Shown: positions 1 through 9,698, counted from the first letter of the stretch. The stretch: DNA of 50,772 bases from Bacteroidota bacterium (GCA_013298545.1 JAAFIA010000028.1:1-50772); one strand, 5' to 3'. Numbers and translations: made by a program. The notes: generated by a model not told the origin, from the letters alone.

Positions 1-135
1 GTCTCCGCTTGAGTAGCGGCCAGATCCAGCCATACGGCCACCTGGAATAGCGCCATTTTCCCGGGCATTTGCCGAAATGGTCAGGGCTACGAGAGCCAGA
101 GCCGAGAGAAATTTATAGTGTCGCTTGATATTCAT
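1..135 (-). CDS. Exported protein, N-terminal fragment (cut by window edge)
   Basis: The first 45 codons of a minus-strand gene are visible, starting at the ATG at 135 and running off the left edge. The translation begins with a clear signal peptide (MNIKRHYKFLSALALVAL, then a small-residue cleavage region ISANA) followed by a Gly/Arg/Ser-rich start of the mature protein. It lies 66 bases downstream of the large TonB receptor on the same strand, so the two are probably co-transcribed and the product is an exported envelope protein. Too little is visible to name a family; PorV-like or other outer-membrane proteins often follow such receptors in Bacteroidota, but nothing here proves that. Confidence 0.6.
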   Translation of the reverse strand, partial: MNIKRHYKFLSALALVALTISANARENGAIPGGRMAGSGRYSSGD

Positions 136-201
136 TTGCTTCCTTATTTAATTGTCCTTAATAACTGGGTTCTTTGTCTGTATTGGTAATCACCATTGCG
201 A

Positions 202-3200
202 TTAGAAATCTAACATAACTCCGATACGGATACGGCGGGGGATGCTGTAATTCGTCGGGTTGTTGACTTTCACGGTGTACAGATCGCGGAACGAATTAGG
301 GTCGTTGGTGCCATTGATCTGAGCCTGATTCTCAGTAGCAGCCAAGTAACCATCATCGTTTGCGTTTCCAGTGAAACGGTAAACTGAGAGTACGTTTCTT
401 GTGTTGAGGATGTTGAGTACCTGAAGGTAAACATTCAGGTTTGCAGCTTTTTTGCCTGTACCGTCAGCTTCACCACCCCATGTAAGGTCGATGTTCTTGT
501 CGATACGCAAATCTGCGCGGAACTGCCAAGGCAAACGTGAACCATTTACAGAACCATCCAATTGTTGACGTTTCTGAACACCAAACTGTGCTTCTGGAGT
601 TGTATTTGATTGACGTGTGTATGGAGTACCTGAACCAGCGCGAAGAACCATGTTTGCGCCTACATTGTCGAAAATTTTGACATTTTTCTTTCCAACCATT
701 GGTCCGTGGTAATTAGAACCAGAACCGAAACGGTAGTCAATGTTAGTTACAATTGCATGACGCTGATCGAAGTCGAGTGGAATGGTTGTCCGCAAGTTTG
801 GTTGACCATTGCTTACCAAGTTTTGCGCTTCTGTTGCACCAGAACCAGTTCCATCAGCAAATTGAAGTGTGTAACTTGCTGTCAACTGAATACCACCTGT
901 ACGACGGAGGTCATACGCTACTGAGAAACCTTTTACGGTTCCAAAGTCGATGTTTCCATAGGTAAGGTAGTTTACGGGATAAGCGTAGTTGATTGAAACA
1001 ACCTGAATCAAATTACGCATCTCGCGGTAGAATGCAGAGATCGTGATGGCTGAATTTTTACGCTCGGTCAATGTTTGTGTGAAACCTAATTCGTAGTCAG
1101 TTGTACGCATTGGTTTCAAATCAGGGTTGTTGTTGAACAAACCTACACGATTCTGAATGTAGTAATACTGAATTGGATCGAGGCGGTAACCATCTGTAGG
1201 ACGTTGTGTCAATACATCGTAGTGCGCGAAGAAGTTTGCTTCTTCAGAGATTGGGAACGCAAACGCAATACGCGGCATGAAATTCAACTGTGGTGCGTAA
1301 TCGCGGAAAGCTTTAGAAGTAACTGTCTTTTGATTTGGATCAACAAGGTAAGGTGTAATCTGACCAGAGTTTGAAGCATTCGCCAAAACAGCAGGGTCAG
1401 CGATTTCATTACCTTCTGCATTGTACCAAGTATTTCCGTTACGGTAACCAACAACACGGTTTGCAGCTTGATCGTCAACATAAACAACATAATCACTACC
1501 CATGTTTGAAGGGTGAGTAAAGTTATCTACTTCGGCTACTGTTTTTGCTTCATAGAACAAAAACTTGTCTTTCAATACTTGTTGGTTGGCATCGAAACGG
1601 TCGATACGAAGACCAACGTTGAACTTGATGTCTTTGAAGTCAAATTTATCTTGGATGTAACCTGCCATGTAAATTGGGCGGAAAGCACCAATTGCACGTG
1701 TGTAGTTTCCATTTGCATCTTTCTTGGTAAAGAAATCGTCGAATGAAGGTGTTCCTGTTGTACGCTTTCCGGTATGGTCGTAACCGTTGTAGCTTACAAT
1801 GTTGTTACCATCAAGCAATAAATCATCAGCACTAAACATATCGAGTGTAAAGAAATCTGGATCATACGCATCAATGTCGATAAAATCGGTATTGTTTGCA
1901 GGAAGACCAAGTTTCTCACGCAATTGAACATCGAAATAACGCTGTTGTGCTTGATCGTAGAAGCGATCAAACGTAAAGGCATCGAAAGTACCATAATCAA
2001 CTTGGGTTGGGTTAGCTAAATCCAACTGGGTTGTATGTGCGTTTGCCAGTTGACGCATGCGTGTCCAAAGTCCGATTGGAGAAAGGTCATAACTGCGTTC
2101 AGAACGTTGTTCAAATTCAAAACCGACTTGAATGGCGTGGTCTTTAATATCGGCAGAGAAGCTGGTGAAAACACGGAATTGTGTGTTATCATCGACGTTG
2201 TAGCCATTAAACTGACGACCGGTATTGTACCAAAGTGAATATACGTCAGTAGGACGTGATCCGTTGAGCAGACCGAGGTTAGCCAAAACCTGATCGCCAT
2301 TAGCAACATTACCACCAAGATTATCAAATACATAATCGGTGTAGTTTGCCATAAACGGGTTTTGTGTACCGCTTTCGTAAGTCAATGCGGAATCAGAGAA
2401 TGCTTGTTGAACATAGCCAAACAAAGTATCACCGCTAGGCATAACAACTGTTCCTGGAGCAAATACACGGGTTTTGTACTGGTTGAATTTCCCTACATAA
2501 CCGTAATCGAAATAATTTTCTTTGTGTGTATCGTCCTGACGGATTTTCTTATAAGATGTATAACCTACTTGTAATGTATAGAACGCATTTTTGATATTTG
2601 AAGCTGATTGCTCTTCTTGAGATGCGTTTGGATTTCCGAAGCGTTGTTGCAAACGGGCATAAACACGCCAAGTTGTTTCGTTTGTGAGTGGGTTGTTGCT
2701 TGGATTGAACAAAGCATACTCATAAATATAATCATGGCGGTTATTGTAATCGATTGAACCACCGAAGGTGATGTTGAGGTTATCGGTTGGCTTGAAATCT
2801 AATTTTACGTTCAAACGCAAGCTGCGACTGGTTACGTTTTGACGTGCTTTGATTTTTTCAAGGTCATCGAATGATACAAACTCTGCGTTACGAACGAAAC
2901 CAGCACCGTTTGGAGCAGGACGAAGTGGATTTTCTTCCAATTCTTTGAGTTTTTCGTCGTTGATACGGTAAGTACCGATGGCCGATGGATCAGGATCTTT
3001 TTCAATGCTTGCTTCACCAGAAATGATGAATCCAAGACGTGGTTGTTTGTTACCAGCACTATCTGTCTTCATCCAAATTGGACCGCCCACGCTAAAACCG
3101 ATAAAGTTGTAGCCGTAAGCGTCGAGCAATTCGGAAGAGATCAATTCCACACCACCAAAATACTGGCTTTGTGGGCCACGGGTAGTAATGTTGATAACAC

Positions 3201-3858
3201 CACCAGTAGCATCACCAAACTGAGCAGGAATACCGCCTGTAATAACGGTTACTTGCTCGATGGATTGCTGCGGCAGGTTTGCAGAACCGATTACGCGCTG
3301 TCCGTCGATGAAGTATGCGGTAGCGTTTCCGCGTTGTCCGCGAACGTTTACCTCATCACCTTCGTCGCCTTGATAAACACCAGCAGTAGTAGCGGCAACT
3401 GAATTAATGTTTTTAGATGGCATCGCAAGGAACTCCTCGCGTGTTACTGTTCCACCCGATTTAGTATCTGGGTCGATCAGAGGTTCTTTATAACTGACAA
3501 TTTCAACGCCAGTTAATTGAACACTTGCAGCCGTAAGTTCGATGGTGAGGTAAGTCGTTTTCGATTCGGAAACGATAACACCTTGAACTTCTTGTGACTG
3601 ATAGCCGGTGTATTGGGCTTTTACCGAGTATTTACCCGGATTGAGTGGTTTAATCAAAACCTCGCCATTGAGGTCTGTGGCACCACCGCCAGCAGTTACA
3701 CCATTAAGCGTTGCGGTACATACCGCAAACGGGATGGTTTCCTTGGTTGCTTTATCAACCAATTTCACCTTGATTGCGCCGCCGGTCTGAGACCAGGCTA
3801 GGCTTGTGCCGACCAATAAAATGGCCAACGTAACGTAGAGTTTTCGCAGCATACTCAT
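202..3858 (-). CDS. TonB-dependent outer-membrane receptor with carboxypeptidase-like N-domain
   Basis: Large outer-membrane beta-barrel receptor of about 1218 residues. The chosen ATG (3858) gives a compact signal peptide (MSMLRKLYVTLAILLVGTSL ending near AWSQ); the upstream ATG at 3894 would add 12 polar residues ahead of it. Then come a carboxypeptidase-regulatory-like beta-sandwich (about residues 25-115), a plug domain (about 130-230, with the motifs VNVRGQRGN, YFIDGQRV and GVINITTRGP) and a long barrel ending in an aromatic residue (RIGVMLDF), as expected for BAM-inserted proteins. No SusD partner is adjacent, so this is not a standard SusCD glycan pair. The substrate cannot be read from the sequence. 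A -33/-7 promoter is visible upstream. Confidence 0.93.
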   Translation of the reverse strand: MSMLRKLYVTLAILLVGTSLAWSQTGGAIKVKLVDKATKETIPFAVCTATLNGVTAGGGATDLNGEVLIKPLNPGKYSVKAQYTGYQSQEVQGVIVSESKTTYLTIELTAASVQLTGVEIVSYKEPLIDPDTKSGGTVTREEFLAMPSKNINSVAATTAGVYQGDEGDEVNVRGQRGNATAYFIDGQRVIGSANLPQQSIEQVTVITGGIPAQFGDATGGVINITTRGPQSQYFGGVELISSELLDAYGYNFIGFSVGGPIWMKTDSAGNKQPRLGFIISGEASIEKDPDPSAIGTYRINDEKLKELEENPLRPAPNGAGFVRNAEFVSFDDLEKIKARQNVTSRSLRLNVKLDFKPTDNLNITFGGSIDYNNRHDYIYEYALFNPSNNPLTNETTWRVYARLQQRFGNPNASQEEQSASNIKNAFYTLQVGYTSYKKIRQDDTHKENYFDYGYVGKFNQYKTRVFAPGTVVMPSGDTLFGYVQQAFSDSALTYESGTQNPFMANYTDYVFDNLGGNVANGDQVLANLGLLNGSRPTDVYSLWYNTGRQFNGYNVDDNTQFRVFTSFSADIKDHAIQVGFEFEQRSERSYDLSPIGLWTRMRQLANAHTTQLDLANPTQVDYGTFDAFTFDRFYDQAQQRYFDVQLREKLGLPANNTDFIDIDAYDPDFFTLDMFSADDLLLDGNNIVSYNGYDHTGKRTTGTPSFDDFFTKKDANGNYTRAIGAFRPIYMAGYIQDKFDFKDIKFNVGLRIDRFDANQQVLKDKFLFYEAKTVAEVDNFTHPSNMGSDYVVYVDDQAANRVVGYRNGNTWYNAEGNEIADPAVLANASNSGQITPYLVDPNQKTVTSKAFRDYAPQLNFMPRIAFAFPISEEANFFAHYDVLTQRPTDGYRLDPIQYYYIQNRVGLFNNNPDLKPMRTTDYELGFTQTLTERKNSAITISAFYREMRNLIQVVSINYAYPVNYLTYGNIDFGTVKGFSVAYDLRRTGGIQLTASYTLQFADGTGSGATEAQNLVSNGQPNLRTTIPLDFDQRHAIVTNIDYRFGSGSNYHGPMVGKKNVKIFDNVGANMVLRAGSGTPYTRQSNTTPEAQFGVQKRQQLDGSVNGSRLPWQFRADLRIDKNIDLTWGGEADGTGKKAANLNVYLQVLNILNTRNVLSVYRFTGNANDDGYLAATENQAQINGTNDPNSFRDLYTVKVNNPTNYSIPRRIRIGVMLDF

Positions 3859-3905
3859 TCTGTTTCGTGATTTCGTAAAAAAACAGGTACTCATAATGAA
3901 GGCGG

Positions 3906-3938
3906 TAAATATAGAGAGAAATGTTTCTGAACGCCAAA
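3906..3938 (-). promoter_or_regulatory. Promoter of the large TonB receptor
   Basis: On the minus strand TTTG (3935-3938) is followed after 21 bases by TATATTTA (3906-3913). This matches the Bacteroidota -33/-7 arrangement (TTTG, about 19-21 bases, TAnnTTTG) except for the last base. Transcription would start near 3900, about 40 bases before the chosen ATG. Confidence 0.5.
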
Positions 3939-3982
3939 TTTGATTTTAACATTTTTTTAATACTTAGATTATCGACTGATAA

Positions 3983-4462
3983 TCAGCGTATTAAACCTTT
4001 TGGCGGCCCTAGTATTTCACTCCAAATTACGGCATTTACTAAGTTATCATCTTCGGCGGAGGGGGATGTGGTGAAGATGGGTTCGGTTTCCGTATTCTCC
4101 AGGGGGATGTTGGTAGAAACCGTAGGTTGACTTCTTTCGCCCGAAAGTGATTCGTATTGATGCACTTCACTTTCAATTTCAAGTTCCGAATCATATTGAG
4201 TTTCGTTATCTAAAATTCGTGGAGTGGTATTCTCCAACGTAAAACGTTGCGAAACATTCGGAACTACTGGGCTGGGTTGTTGACTTGAAAGAACGTACTG
4301 TACTAGTTGCTCTGGACTCATTTGCCCAGCATTTGATTGGCTGTAATCAACTGTTGGAGGCGGAGTTGGATGTTGTTGGCTCGTTTGTTGCGCCTTCTTT
4401 ATCCGCCGATACATATTGAATACAAAAACAAATATAGCAATTAAAATGTAGAAGTAGTTCAT
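3983..4462 (-). CDS. Small membrane-anchored low-complexity protein
   Basis: 159 residues. One N-terminal hydrophobic segment (about residues 3-16, ILIAIFVFVF) is followed by a basic stretch (YRRIKKAQQ), a Pro/Gln/Ser/Glu-rich low-complexity middle, and a conserved-looking tail (NAVIWSEILGPPKGLIR). Similar 'AVI-SEIL-pP' tails occur at the end of small Bacteroidota membrane-anchored proteins, a recollection I could not verify. The topology would put the long tail in the cytoplasm (positive-inside rule). Function is unknown. It ends about 40 bases upstream of the TonB receptor promoter and could be transcribed alone. Confidence 0.75.
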   Translation of the reverse strand: MNYFYILIAIFVFVFNMYRRIKKAQQTSQQHPTPPPTVDYSQSNAGQMSPEQLVQYVLSSQQPSPVVPNVSQRFTLENTTPRILDNETQYDSELEIESEVHQYESLSGERSQPTVSTNIPLENTETEPIFTTSPSAEDDNLVNAVIWSEILGPPKGLIR

Positions 4463-4529
4463 GTCAGCGGCTCTATTTTTCGTGCGGTCTTATTTTAAAG
4501 GTATCCGGTTGCTTTTTTAGGCTATCTGG

Positions 4530-4874
4530 CTAATGCCTTCTTCTTTTCAGCCAACGTTTCACAAAGAATTCGCGTTTATTTTCATTGTGCATCTCTGCTT
4601 TCTTGCGCGTTTTCTTCATTCGCTTACGCGTTTTCTTCGTATTCTTTTTATTGTATGCTTTGACTTTGCGCTCTTGCTCCATTTCTTCTTTGCGCTTCTT
4701 CTTCCACTCTTTTTTTGCTTTTCGGCGCGCTGCTTTGCTTTGAGGTGGTTTTGCATTTTCTGTACCTTCACCACTCCCGCTTCCTCCACCAGCATCGGTT
4801 TGTGCTTGCGCTGCCGTAGCCATGAGTAAGCTAACTAAAAGCAATCTGAGTATTTTCTTCAATGATGTATTCAT
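4530..4874 (-). CDS. Small secreted Lys/Arg-rich protein
   Basis: 114 residues. A signal peptide (MNTSLKKILRLLLVSLLMAT, cleavage near AQAQ) is followed by a Gly/Ser linker and then a mature part made almost entirely of Lys, Arg and Glu (for example KAARRKAKKEWKKKRKEE and WLKRRRH at the C-terminus). The predicted mature charge is strongly positive. Such short basic exported proteins recur in Bacteroidota and have no assigned function; binding to acidic polymers in the periplasm or at the cell surface is only a guess. The 5' end faces the plus-strand lipoprotein gene at 4966. Confidence 0.75.
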   Translation of the reverse strand: MNTSLKKILRLLLVSLLMATAAQAQTDAGGGSGSGEGTENAKPPQSKAARRKAKKEWKKKRKEEMEQERKVKAYNKKNTKKTRKRMKKTRKKAEMHNENKREFFVKRWLKRRRH

Positions 4875-4953
4875 GCTTTACAAATTTAACGGTTTTTCTT
4901 TGATCCCAAAGCAAACCAATATTGTCAAACAACGTCTTCTACATACAGTTTCT

Positions 4954-4961
4954 TACATTTG
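4954..4961 (+). promoter_or_regulatory. -7 box immediately before the 4966 start codon
   Basis: TACATTTG matches TAnnTTTG exactly and ends four bases before the ATG at 4966. The usual start about 5-7 bases downstream of this box would fall on or next to the ATG, giving a leaderless or nearly leaderless message. No good -33 box was found at the usual distance. Confidence 0.45.
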
Positions 4962-4965
4962 TAGC

Positions 4966-5391
4966 ATGAACCTGCAATCTGTTACGCTTTTTCTCTTGTT
5001 TTCGTTGCTCGCCTTTTCTTGTAAAAAAGAAAGACAACAAGGTGTTCCGTATGTTTATGTCAACAAAACAATTTATGTAACCGATCCGCAATACATCAAC
5101 CTTACAACCATTGGTGGTTGGGTTTATCTCGATGGTCATGGTGTTCGCGGGCTATTGCTTTACCGCAAAAGCCAAAATGAAATTATTGCATACGATCGGG
5201 CCTGCCCTGTCGATGCTGAAAATCCAAATGAACGTGTTCGCGTCGATTCTTCCAATGTGATCGTGGAAGATGGCAATTGTGGCTCCAAATTTTTATTGAG
5301 CGACGGAAGCACCATTCAAAACCCCGCTCTCGTTCCACTCAAAATGTATCGTACCAGTTTCGATGGAACAACCCTTGTGATTTTCAATTAG
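4966..5391 (+). CDS. Lipoprotein with a Rieske-like fold lacking complete Fe-S ligands
   Basis: 141 residues from the ATG at 4966. An upstream ATG in frame (4822) would precede the signal sequence with 48 unlikely residues and overlap the neighbouring gene. The start MNLQSVTLFLLFSLLAFSC is a lipoprotein signal with the lipobox Cys at about residue 19. The C-terminal half has the layout of a small Rieske domain: ACPVDAEN, later GNCGSKF, then a beta-rich end. Each box keeps a Cys but has no His two residues later, so a canonical 2Fe-2S cluster is not expected. A structural or binding role in the envelope is an inference. Confidence 0.75.
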   Translation: MNLQSVTLFLLFSLLAFSCKKERQQGVPYVYVNKTIYVTDPQYINLTTIGGWVYLDGHGVRGLLLYRKSQNEIIAYDRACPVDAENPNERVRVDSSNVIVEDGNCGSKFLLSDGSTIQNPALVPLKMYRTSFDGTTLVIFN

Positions 5392-5399
5392 GCTTAAAT

Positions 5400-5417
5400 T
5401 AGTTGATCGATCAACTA
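5400..5417. repeat. Perfect 18-bp palindrome
   Basis: TAGTTGATCGATCAACTA is a perfect palindrome just after the lipoprotein stop codon. It has no T-run after it, so it is not a typical intrinsic terminator; an operator or a simple transcript-end hairpin are alternatives. Confidence 0.4.
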
Positions 5418-5515
5418 GTTTCATCACAAACGAATTCCACTTTTCATTATCACTTGCCTCGGCTTTCGTTCAATGAAGCTTATCGCTTGCCATTAATTTG
5501 GCCCAATATTCCCAT

Positions 5516-5547
5516 AAAAAAAGGCCAACCAAAAATGGAAGGCCTTT
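5516..5547 (-). terminator. Intrinsic terminator of ahcY
   Basis: On the minus strand AAAGGCC pairs with GGCCTTT around an inner CCA/TGG pairing, followed by a run of seven T. It sits about 20 bases after the ahcY stop codon. Confidence 0.8.
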
Positions 5548-5566
5548 CTATGAAGATATACATCGC

Positions 5567-6886
5567 TTAGTAACGGTACAATTCAGGTTTAAATGGTCCT
5601 TGAACTGGCACACCGATATAATCGGCCTGTTCGTTTGAAAGCACATCCAACTCCACACCAATTTTGCTCAAGTGAAGCAACGCAACTTTCTCGTCCAAAT
5701 GTTTAGGAAGGGTATATACTTTCTTCTCGTATTGAGCAGTATTCATCCAAAGCTCAAGTTGAGCAAGTGTTTGGTTGGTAAATGAATTGGACATAACGAA
5801 AGAAGGGTGGCCAGTAGCGCAGCCCAAATTCACCAAACGGCCTTCTGCCAATACAATGATGTCTTTTCCATCAACTGTATATTTATCAACTTGCGGTTTG
5901 ATTTCGTCTTTTGTTGAACCATGATTTTTGTTCAACCAAGCCATATCAATTTCGGTATCAAAGTGGCCGATATTGCACACAATCGCGTTGTGCTTCATTG
6001 CTTTGAAATGGCGATCAACAACGATATTCATATTTCCGGTTGCGGTAACAATAATGTCGGCACGTTTTACGGCATCGTCCATCTTTTTTACTTCGTAACC
6101 ATCCATCGCCGCTTGCAAAGCGCAGATCGGATCGATTTCGGTAACAATTACACGAACGCCTTGGCTGCTCAATGATTGTGCAGAGCCTTTACCAACATCG
6201 CCATAACCAGCAACAACAGCAACTTTTCCAGCAAGCATAACATCGGTAGCACGACGAATGGCATCTACCAACGATTCGCGGCAACCATATTTGTTGTCAA
6301 ATTTCGATTTGGTTACCGAGTCGTTGATGTTGATTGCAGGAACCATCAACGTACCTTTTTTCATGCGCTCGTACAAGCGGTGAACACCAGTTGTTGTTTC
6401 TTCAGAAAGCCCTTTGATGCCAGCAGCCAGTTCAGGATATTTATCAAATACCATGTTGGTCAAATCGCCGCCATCATCGAGAATCATATTCAATGGTTTA
6501 CGCTCTTCGCCAAACCAAAGTGTTTGCTCAATGCACCAATCAAACTCTTCTGCGGTCATGCCTTTCCAAGCATATACAGAGATTCCAGCAGCAGCAATCG
6601 CAGCAGCAGCATGATCTTGTGTTGAGAAGATATTGCAAGAAGACCAAGTTACTTCAGCGCCAAGTTCAACGAGTGTTTCGATGAGCACGGCTGTTTGAAT
6701 GGTCATGTGCAGGCAACCCGCAATACGAGCACCTTTCAATGGTTTTGTAGCGCCATATTCCTGACGCAACGCCATAAGGCCGGGCATTTCGACCTCAGCG
6801 AGTTTAATTTCTTTGCGGCCCCATTCGGCTAGCGCAATGTCTTTCACTTTAAAGGGAACAAATTTGTCCACAGCTGCGTTGCTCAT
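5567..6886 (-). CDS. ahcY: Adenosylhomocysteinase (S-adenosyl-L-homocysteine hydrolase)
   Basis: 439 residues, full length for bacterial SAHH. It hydrolyses S-adenosylhomocysteine to adenosine and homocysteine with bound NAD, removing the product inhibitor of SAM-dependent methyl transfer; it is cytosolic and normally a tetramer. Visible motifs are the substrate region [15 protein letters not shown] (about 80-95), the catalytic stretch [14 protein letters not shown] (about 185-200), the NAD-binding loop [11 protein letters not shown] (about 225) and the C-terminal KPELYRY, whose Lys and Tyr reach into the neighbouring subunit's NAD site. It has its own promoter and terminator, so it is a single-gene unit. 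Confidence 0.98.
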   Translation of the reverse strand: MSNAAVDKFVPFKVKDIALAEWGRKEIKLAEVEMPGLMALRQEYGATKPLKGARIAGCLHMTIQTAVLIETLVELGAEVTWSSCNIFSTQDHAAAAIAAAGISVYAWKGMTAEEFDWCIEQTLWFGEERKPLNMILDDGGDLTNMVFDKYPELAAGIKGLSEETTTGVHRLYERMKKGTLMVPAININDSVTKSKFDNKYGCRESLVDAIRRATDVMLAGKVAVVAGYGDVGKGSAQSLSSQGVRVIVTEIDPICALQAAMDGYEVKKMDDAVKRADIIVTATGNMNIVVDRHFKAMKHNAIVCNIGHFDTEIDMAWLNKNHGSTKDEIKPQVDKYTVDGKDIIVLAEGRLVNLGCATGHPSFVMSNSFTNQTLAQLELWMNTAQYEKKVYTLPKHLDEKVALLHLSKIGVELDVLSNEQADYIGVPVQGPFKPELYRY

Positions 6887-6913
6887 TTTTTATGTTTTTT
6901 TGATTTCGGACTG

Positions 6914-6944
6914 CAAAAGTAAGGCTTTTTGCAACAATGACCAA
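6914..6944 (-). promoter_or_regulatory. ahcY promoter
   Basis: On the minus strand TTG (6942-6944) is followed after 20 bases by TACTTTTG (6914-6921), a close match to the Bacteroidota -33/-7 consensus. The predicted start near 6908 gives a leader of about 22 bases. Confidence 0.7.
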
Positions 6945-7160
6945 GCAATCGCCACAAACCAAATAGTCAATGAGCCTTCTTGCTGAAAATTATGCTGCAA
7001 GAATTGCTATTCAGATTTCACACTTCAAAATCGCTTATTAAATGGTTTCTTGTACTTTCCCATGCATTGTTTATCTTGTTAACATATTTGCAAACGAATT
7101 GGCTATCCCGTTCACTATTTTAGTTTAGTTTTATGCCATAAACTAAATCTAAAAAAATCC

Positions 7161-9470
7161 ATGAAAAAATCTTACTTTTTAGCTAGTTTGTTGGCGGGTC
7201 TCTCGATGGGGCTTTCTGCACAAACTTCTACTTACAATTTTACGGGAGGCATCCAAACCTTTACGGTTCCTTGTGGTGTTACTTCCGTATTTGTTCAAAC
7301 CTGGGGTGCGCAAGGCGGTGCTGGTGCTACTGGCGGAAACTCCGTACTTGGCGGCTCTGGTGGCCTTGGCGGGTATGCCGAAGGTTTTCTTGCAGTAGCC
7401 CCTGGCGATGTCCTCAATATTTTTGTTGGCGGCCAAGGTGCTACACCAACAGGCGGATTTAATGGTGGTGCCAATGGTGGCTCACAAAACGCTGGCGGCG
7501 GTGGCGGCGCATCTGATGTGCGTAGAAATGGTACAGCAGAAGCGAATCGCGTAATAACTGCTGGCGGCGGCGGCGGCGGTGGCCGTGGTGGTTGCCATGA
7601 AGGCAGTGGAACTGGTGGTGTTGGTGGAAACGGTGGTGTTGGCGGCGGTGGCGTTGGCGTTAACGGCAATGACTCTCCTCAGAGTTCTGGTGTTGCTGGT
7701 GGCGGTAAAGGCGGTAATTTCGGAAGTGTTCAAGGTGCCTCTGGCTCTGCGGGCGTTGGGTGCTCTGGATTTCTTGGTGGCCCTGGTGGTACATCAGTTA
7801 CTGGTACTGGTGGTACTGGTGGTGCAGGACAAACCTGCTGCTGTTCTTCGTCCAATAGTGTTGTTGGCGGCGGCGGCGGCGGTGGCGGCCAAATTGGCGG
7901 CGGCGGCGGCGGCGGTGGTTCTGCTGGAACTACGGGTTGCGCTGGAAACTCGAAAGGTGCTGGCGGCGGCGGCGGCGGCGGTTCATCGTACATCGGTGGT
8001 GTTACTAGCGGAGTTGTGAATAATGGTATTTGGCTCGGACCTGGTCAAGTTGTTATTTCTTGGACTGCCCCTGTTCCTCCTTCACACGTTATTTCAGGTG
8101 CTTCAACAATTTGCCAAGGTGCTTCAACTAACTTAACTATTCCTGCCGATCAATTTTCAACATTCTATACATGGACTGTCCCTAGTGGATTGACATTTAA
8201 TAGTGGACAAAACACAACAGCTATTAATATTACTGGAGCAACTGCTGGTACTTACATGGTATATGTTGTTGGTGTAAATGGCCCTTGTAGCCTCACTGGT
8301 CCAATGGATAGCATTATGGTTACTGTAAACGCTCTTCCTACTGTTGCAGCAACTGCTGGTCCTGCGGTTTGTATTGGCGGCTCAGTGCAACTTGATGCGA
8401 CGGGTGCAGTTACCTACGATTGGCAACCCGGATCATTAGTTGGTACACCAGTTACAGTTTCTCCTTCAACTACAACAACCTATACGGTTACTGGAACAGA
8501 TGCGAATGGTTGTGTTAATAGCAATGTCGTTACTGCAACAATCAATCAGCTTCCAACGGTTACGGCCAATATTTCAGCAGTAACTGTTTGTAGTGGCGAC
8601 TCTGTTACACTTTTCGGTCAAGGTGCATCCACTTACGCTTGGACTGGTGGTATCACGGATAACCTTCCTTTCGCAGCAACAGCAACAACAACCTATACGG
8701 TAACGGGAACAGATGTTAACGGATGTTCTAATACAGCGTCTGTTGATGTAACGGTAAATCCACTTCCTGCAGTGAGCGCAAATCCATCATCGGTAACCGT
8801 TTGTAGCGGCGATTCGGTGGTGCTTTCTGGTCAAGGTGCAATCTCTTACACATGGTCTGGTAATATCTCAGACAACACTCCATTCATTCCAAATGCGACA
8901 ACAACTTATACTGTAACCGGAACAGACGCAAACGGATGTACCAATACTTCTACTTCAACCGTAACCGTTAATCCATTGCCACAAGTTTCTGTTGGAACAC
9001 TCGGAACACATTGTGTCAATGATGGCAGTTTCACTTTAACACAAGGATCTCCTGCGGGTGGATCATACGCTGGCCCAGGTGTTAGTGGAACAACATTTAC
9101 CCCAGCAACAGCAGGAACAGGTACACATACCATCACTTACACATTTACGGATGTAAATGGCTGTACAGCTTCTGCATCAGCAACAGTTGTGGTTAATCCA
9201 TGTGTTGGTATTGCTGAAATCGCTGGTTTCCCAGGAGTTGTTTATATGCCAAATCCGGCTACAACAACACTCCAAGTACGTTGGGATGCTTCGAAAGTAA
9301 CTGTAAATACAATCGAGGTGCGTGATATGACCGGACGCTTGATTTCTACACAACCTGTAACCGGAAACGGTACAACAGATGTTAACGTAGAAACATTGCC
9401 TGCTGGAAATTACAACCTCACGCTTATTTCTGAAACCGGTAAAGCAAATTACCAGTTTATCAAACAATAA
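7161..9470 (+). CDS. Secreted glycine-rich, Ig/PKD-like repeat protein with T9SS sorting domain
   Basis: 769 residues. A signal peptide (MKKSYFLASLLAGLSMGL, cleavage after SAQ) leads into a glycine-rich domain (about 25-300) that starts with a beta strand pattern (YNFTGGIQTFTVPCG) and continues with many GG-rich loops, like the Gly-rich fold seen in surface proteins. It is followed by at least four roughly 80-residue Ig/PKD-like repeats, each with VCxGxSVxL and TTTYTVTGTDxNGC. The last 75 residues (VVYMPNPATTTLQV to YQFIKQ) are a T9SS type A sorting domain. The protein should cross the outer membrane by T9SS and be released or attached as an adhesin or matrix component. A strong terminator follows. 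Confidence 0.92.
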   Translation: MKKSYFLASLLAGLSMGLSAQTSTYNFTGGIQTFTVPCGVTSVFVQTWGAQGGAGATGGNSVLGGSGGLGGYAEGFLAVAPGDVLNIFVGGQGATPTGGFNGGANGGSQNAGGGGGASDVRRNGTAEANRVITAGGGGGGGRGGCHEGSGTGGVGGNGGVGGGGVGVNGNDSPQSSGVAGGGKGGNFGSVQGASGSAGVGCSGFLGGPGGTSVTGTGGTGGAGQTCCCSSSNSVVGGGGGGGGQIGGGGGGGGSAGTTGCAGNSKGAGGGGGGGSSYIGGVTSGVVNNGIWLGPGQVVISWTAPVPPSHVISGASTICQGASTNLTIPADQFSTFYTWTVPSGLTFNSGQNTTAINITGATAGTYMVYVVGVNGPCSLTGPMDSIMVTVNALPTVAATAGPAVCIGGSVQLDATGAVTYDWQPGSLVGTPVTVSPSTTTTYTVTGTDANGCVNSNVVTATINQLPTVTANISAVTVCSGDSVTLFGQGASTYAWTGGITDNLPFAATATTTYTVTGTDVNGCSNTASVDVTVNPLPAVSANPSSVTVCSGDSVVLSGQGAISYTWSGNISDNTPFIPNATTTYTVTGTDANGCTNTSTSTVTVNPLPQVSVGTLGTHCVNDGSFTLTQGSPAGGSYAGPGVSGTTFTPATAGTGTHTITYTFTDVNGCTASASATVVVNPCVGIAEIAGFPGVVYMPNPATTTLQVRWDASKVTVNTIEVRDMTGRLISTQPVTGNGTTDVNVETLPAGNYNLTLISETGKANYQFIKQ

Positions 9471-9491
9471 GTATTTGATTCTCGATTAAAA

Positions 9492-9532
9492 AAACAGCAG
9501 AGGCCGTCGCAAAACGACGGCCTCTGCTGTTT
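9492..9532 (+). terminator. Strong hairpin terminator after the T9SS-secreted protein
   Basis: Perfect 18-bp stem (AAACAGCAGAGGCCGTCG with its exact complement) around a CAAAA loop. The plus-strand T-run is short (TTT), while an A-run precedes the stem, so it may act in both directions. Confidence 0.85.
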
Positions 9533-9659
9533 AAAATTCACCCACACGCATCAACACATTTGTTCGATCGCTGCAATTAAAATCAATTTCGCTCAACTGT
9601 CATCCAAAGGTTTTTAACTACATCCGTTTCGTATTTATTAGAAATGTCGCAGCTGATGA

Positions 9660-9689
9660 TTTGTAGCAACCATCGAAAACCGTAATTTG
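9660..9689 (+). promoter_or_regulatory. Promoter of the PPTase-led operon
   Basis: TTTG (9660-9663), a 19-base spacer and TAATTTG (9683-9689), which is one base shorter than TAnnTTTG. A possible TTG start codon at 9687 lies inside this box, so the ATG at 9699 is preferred; the 5' leader would then be only a few bases. Confidence 0.45.
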
Positions 9690-9698
9690 GCAAACGAT

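Noticed and set aside
4533-4829. Phe/Leu/Cys-rich plus-strand ORF
   Set aside because: It is the antisense of the Lys/Arg codons of the small basic secreted protein, which has a proper signal peptide.
7295-7993. Proline-rich minus-strand ORFs
   Set aside because: They are antisense shadows of the GGC/GGT-rich codons of the glycine-rich secreted protein.
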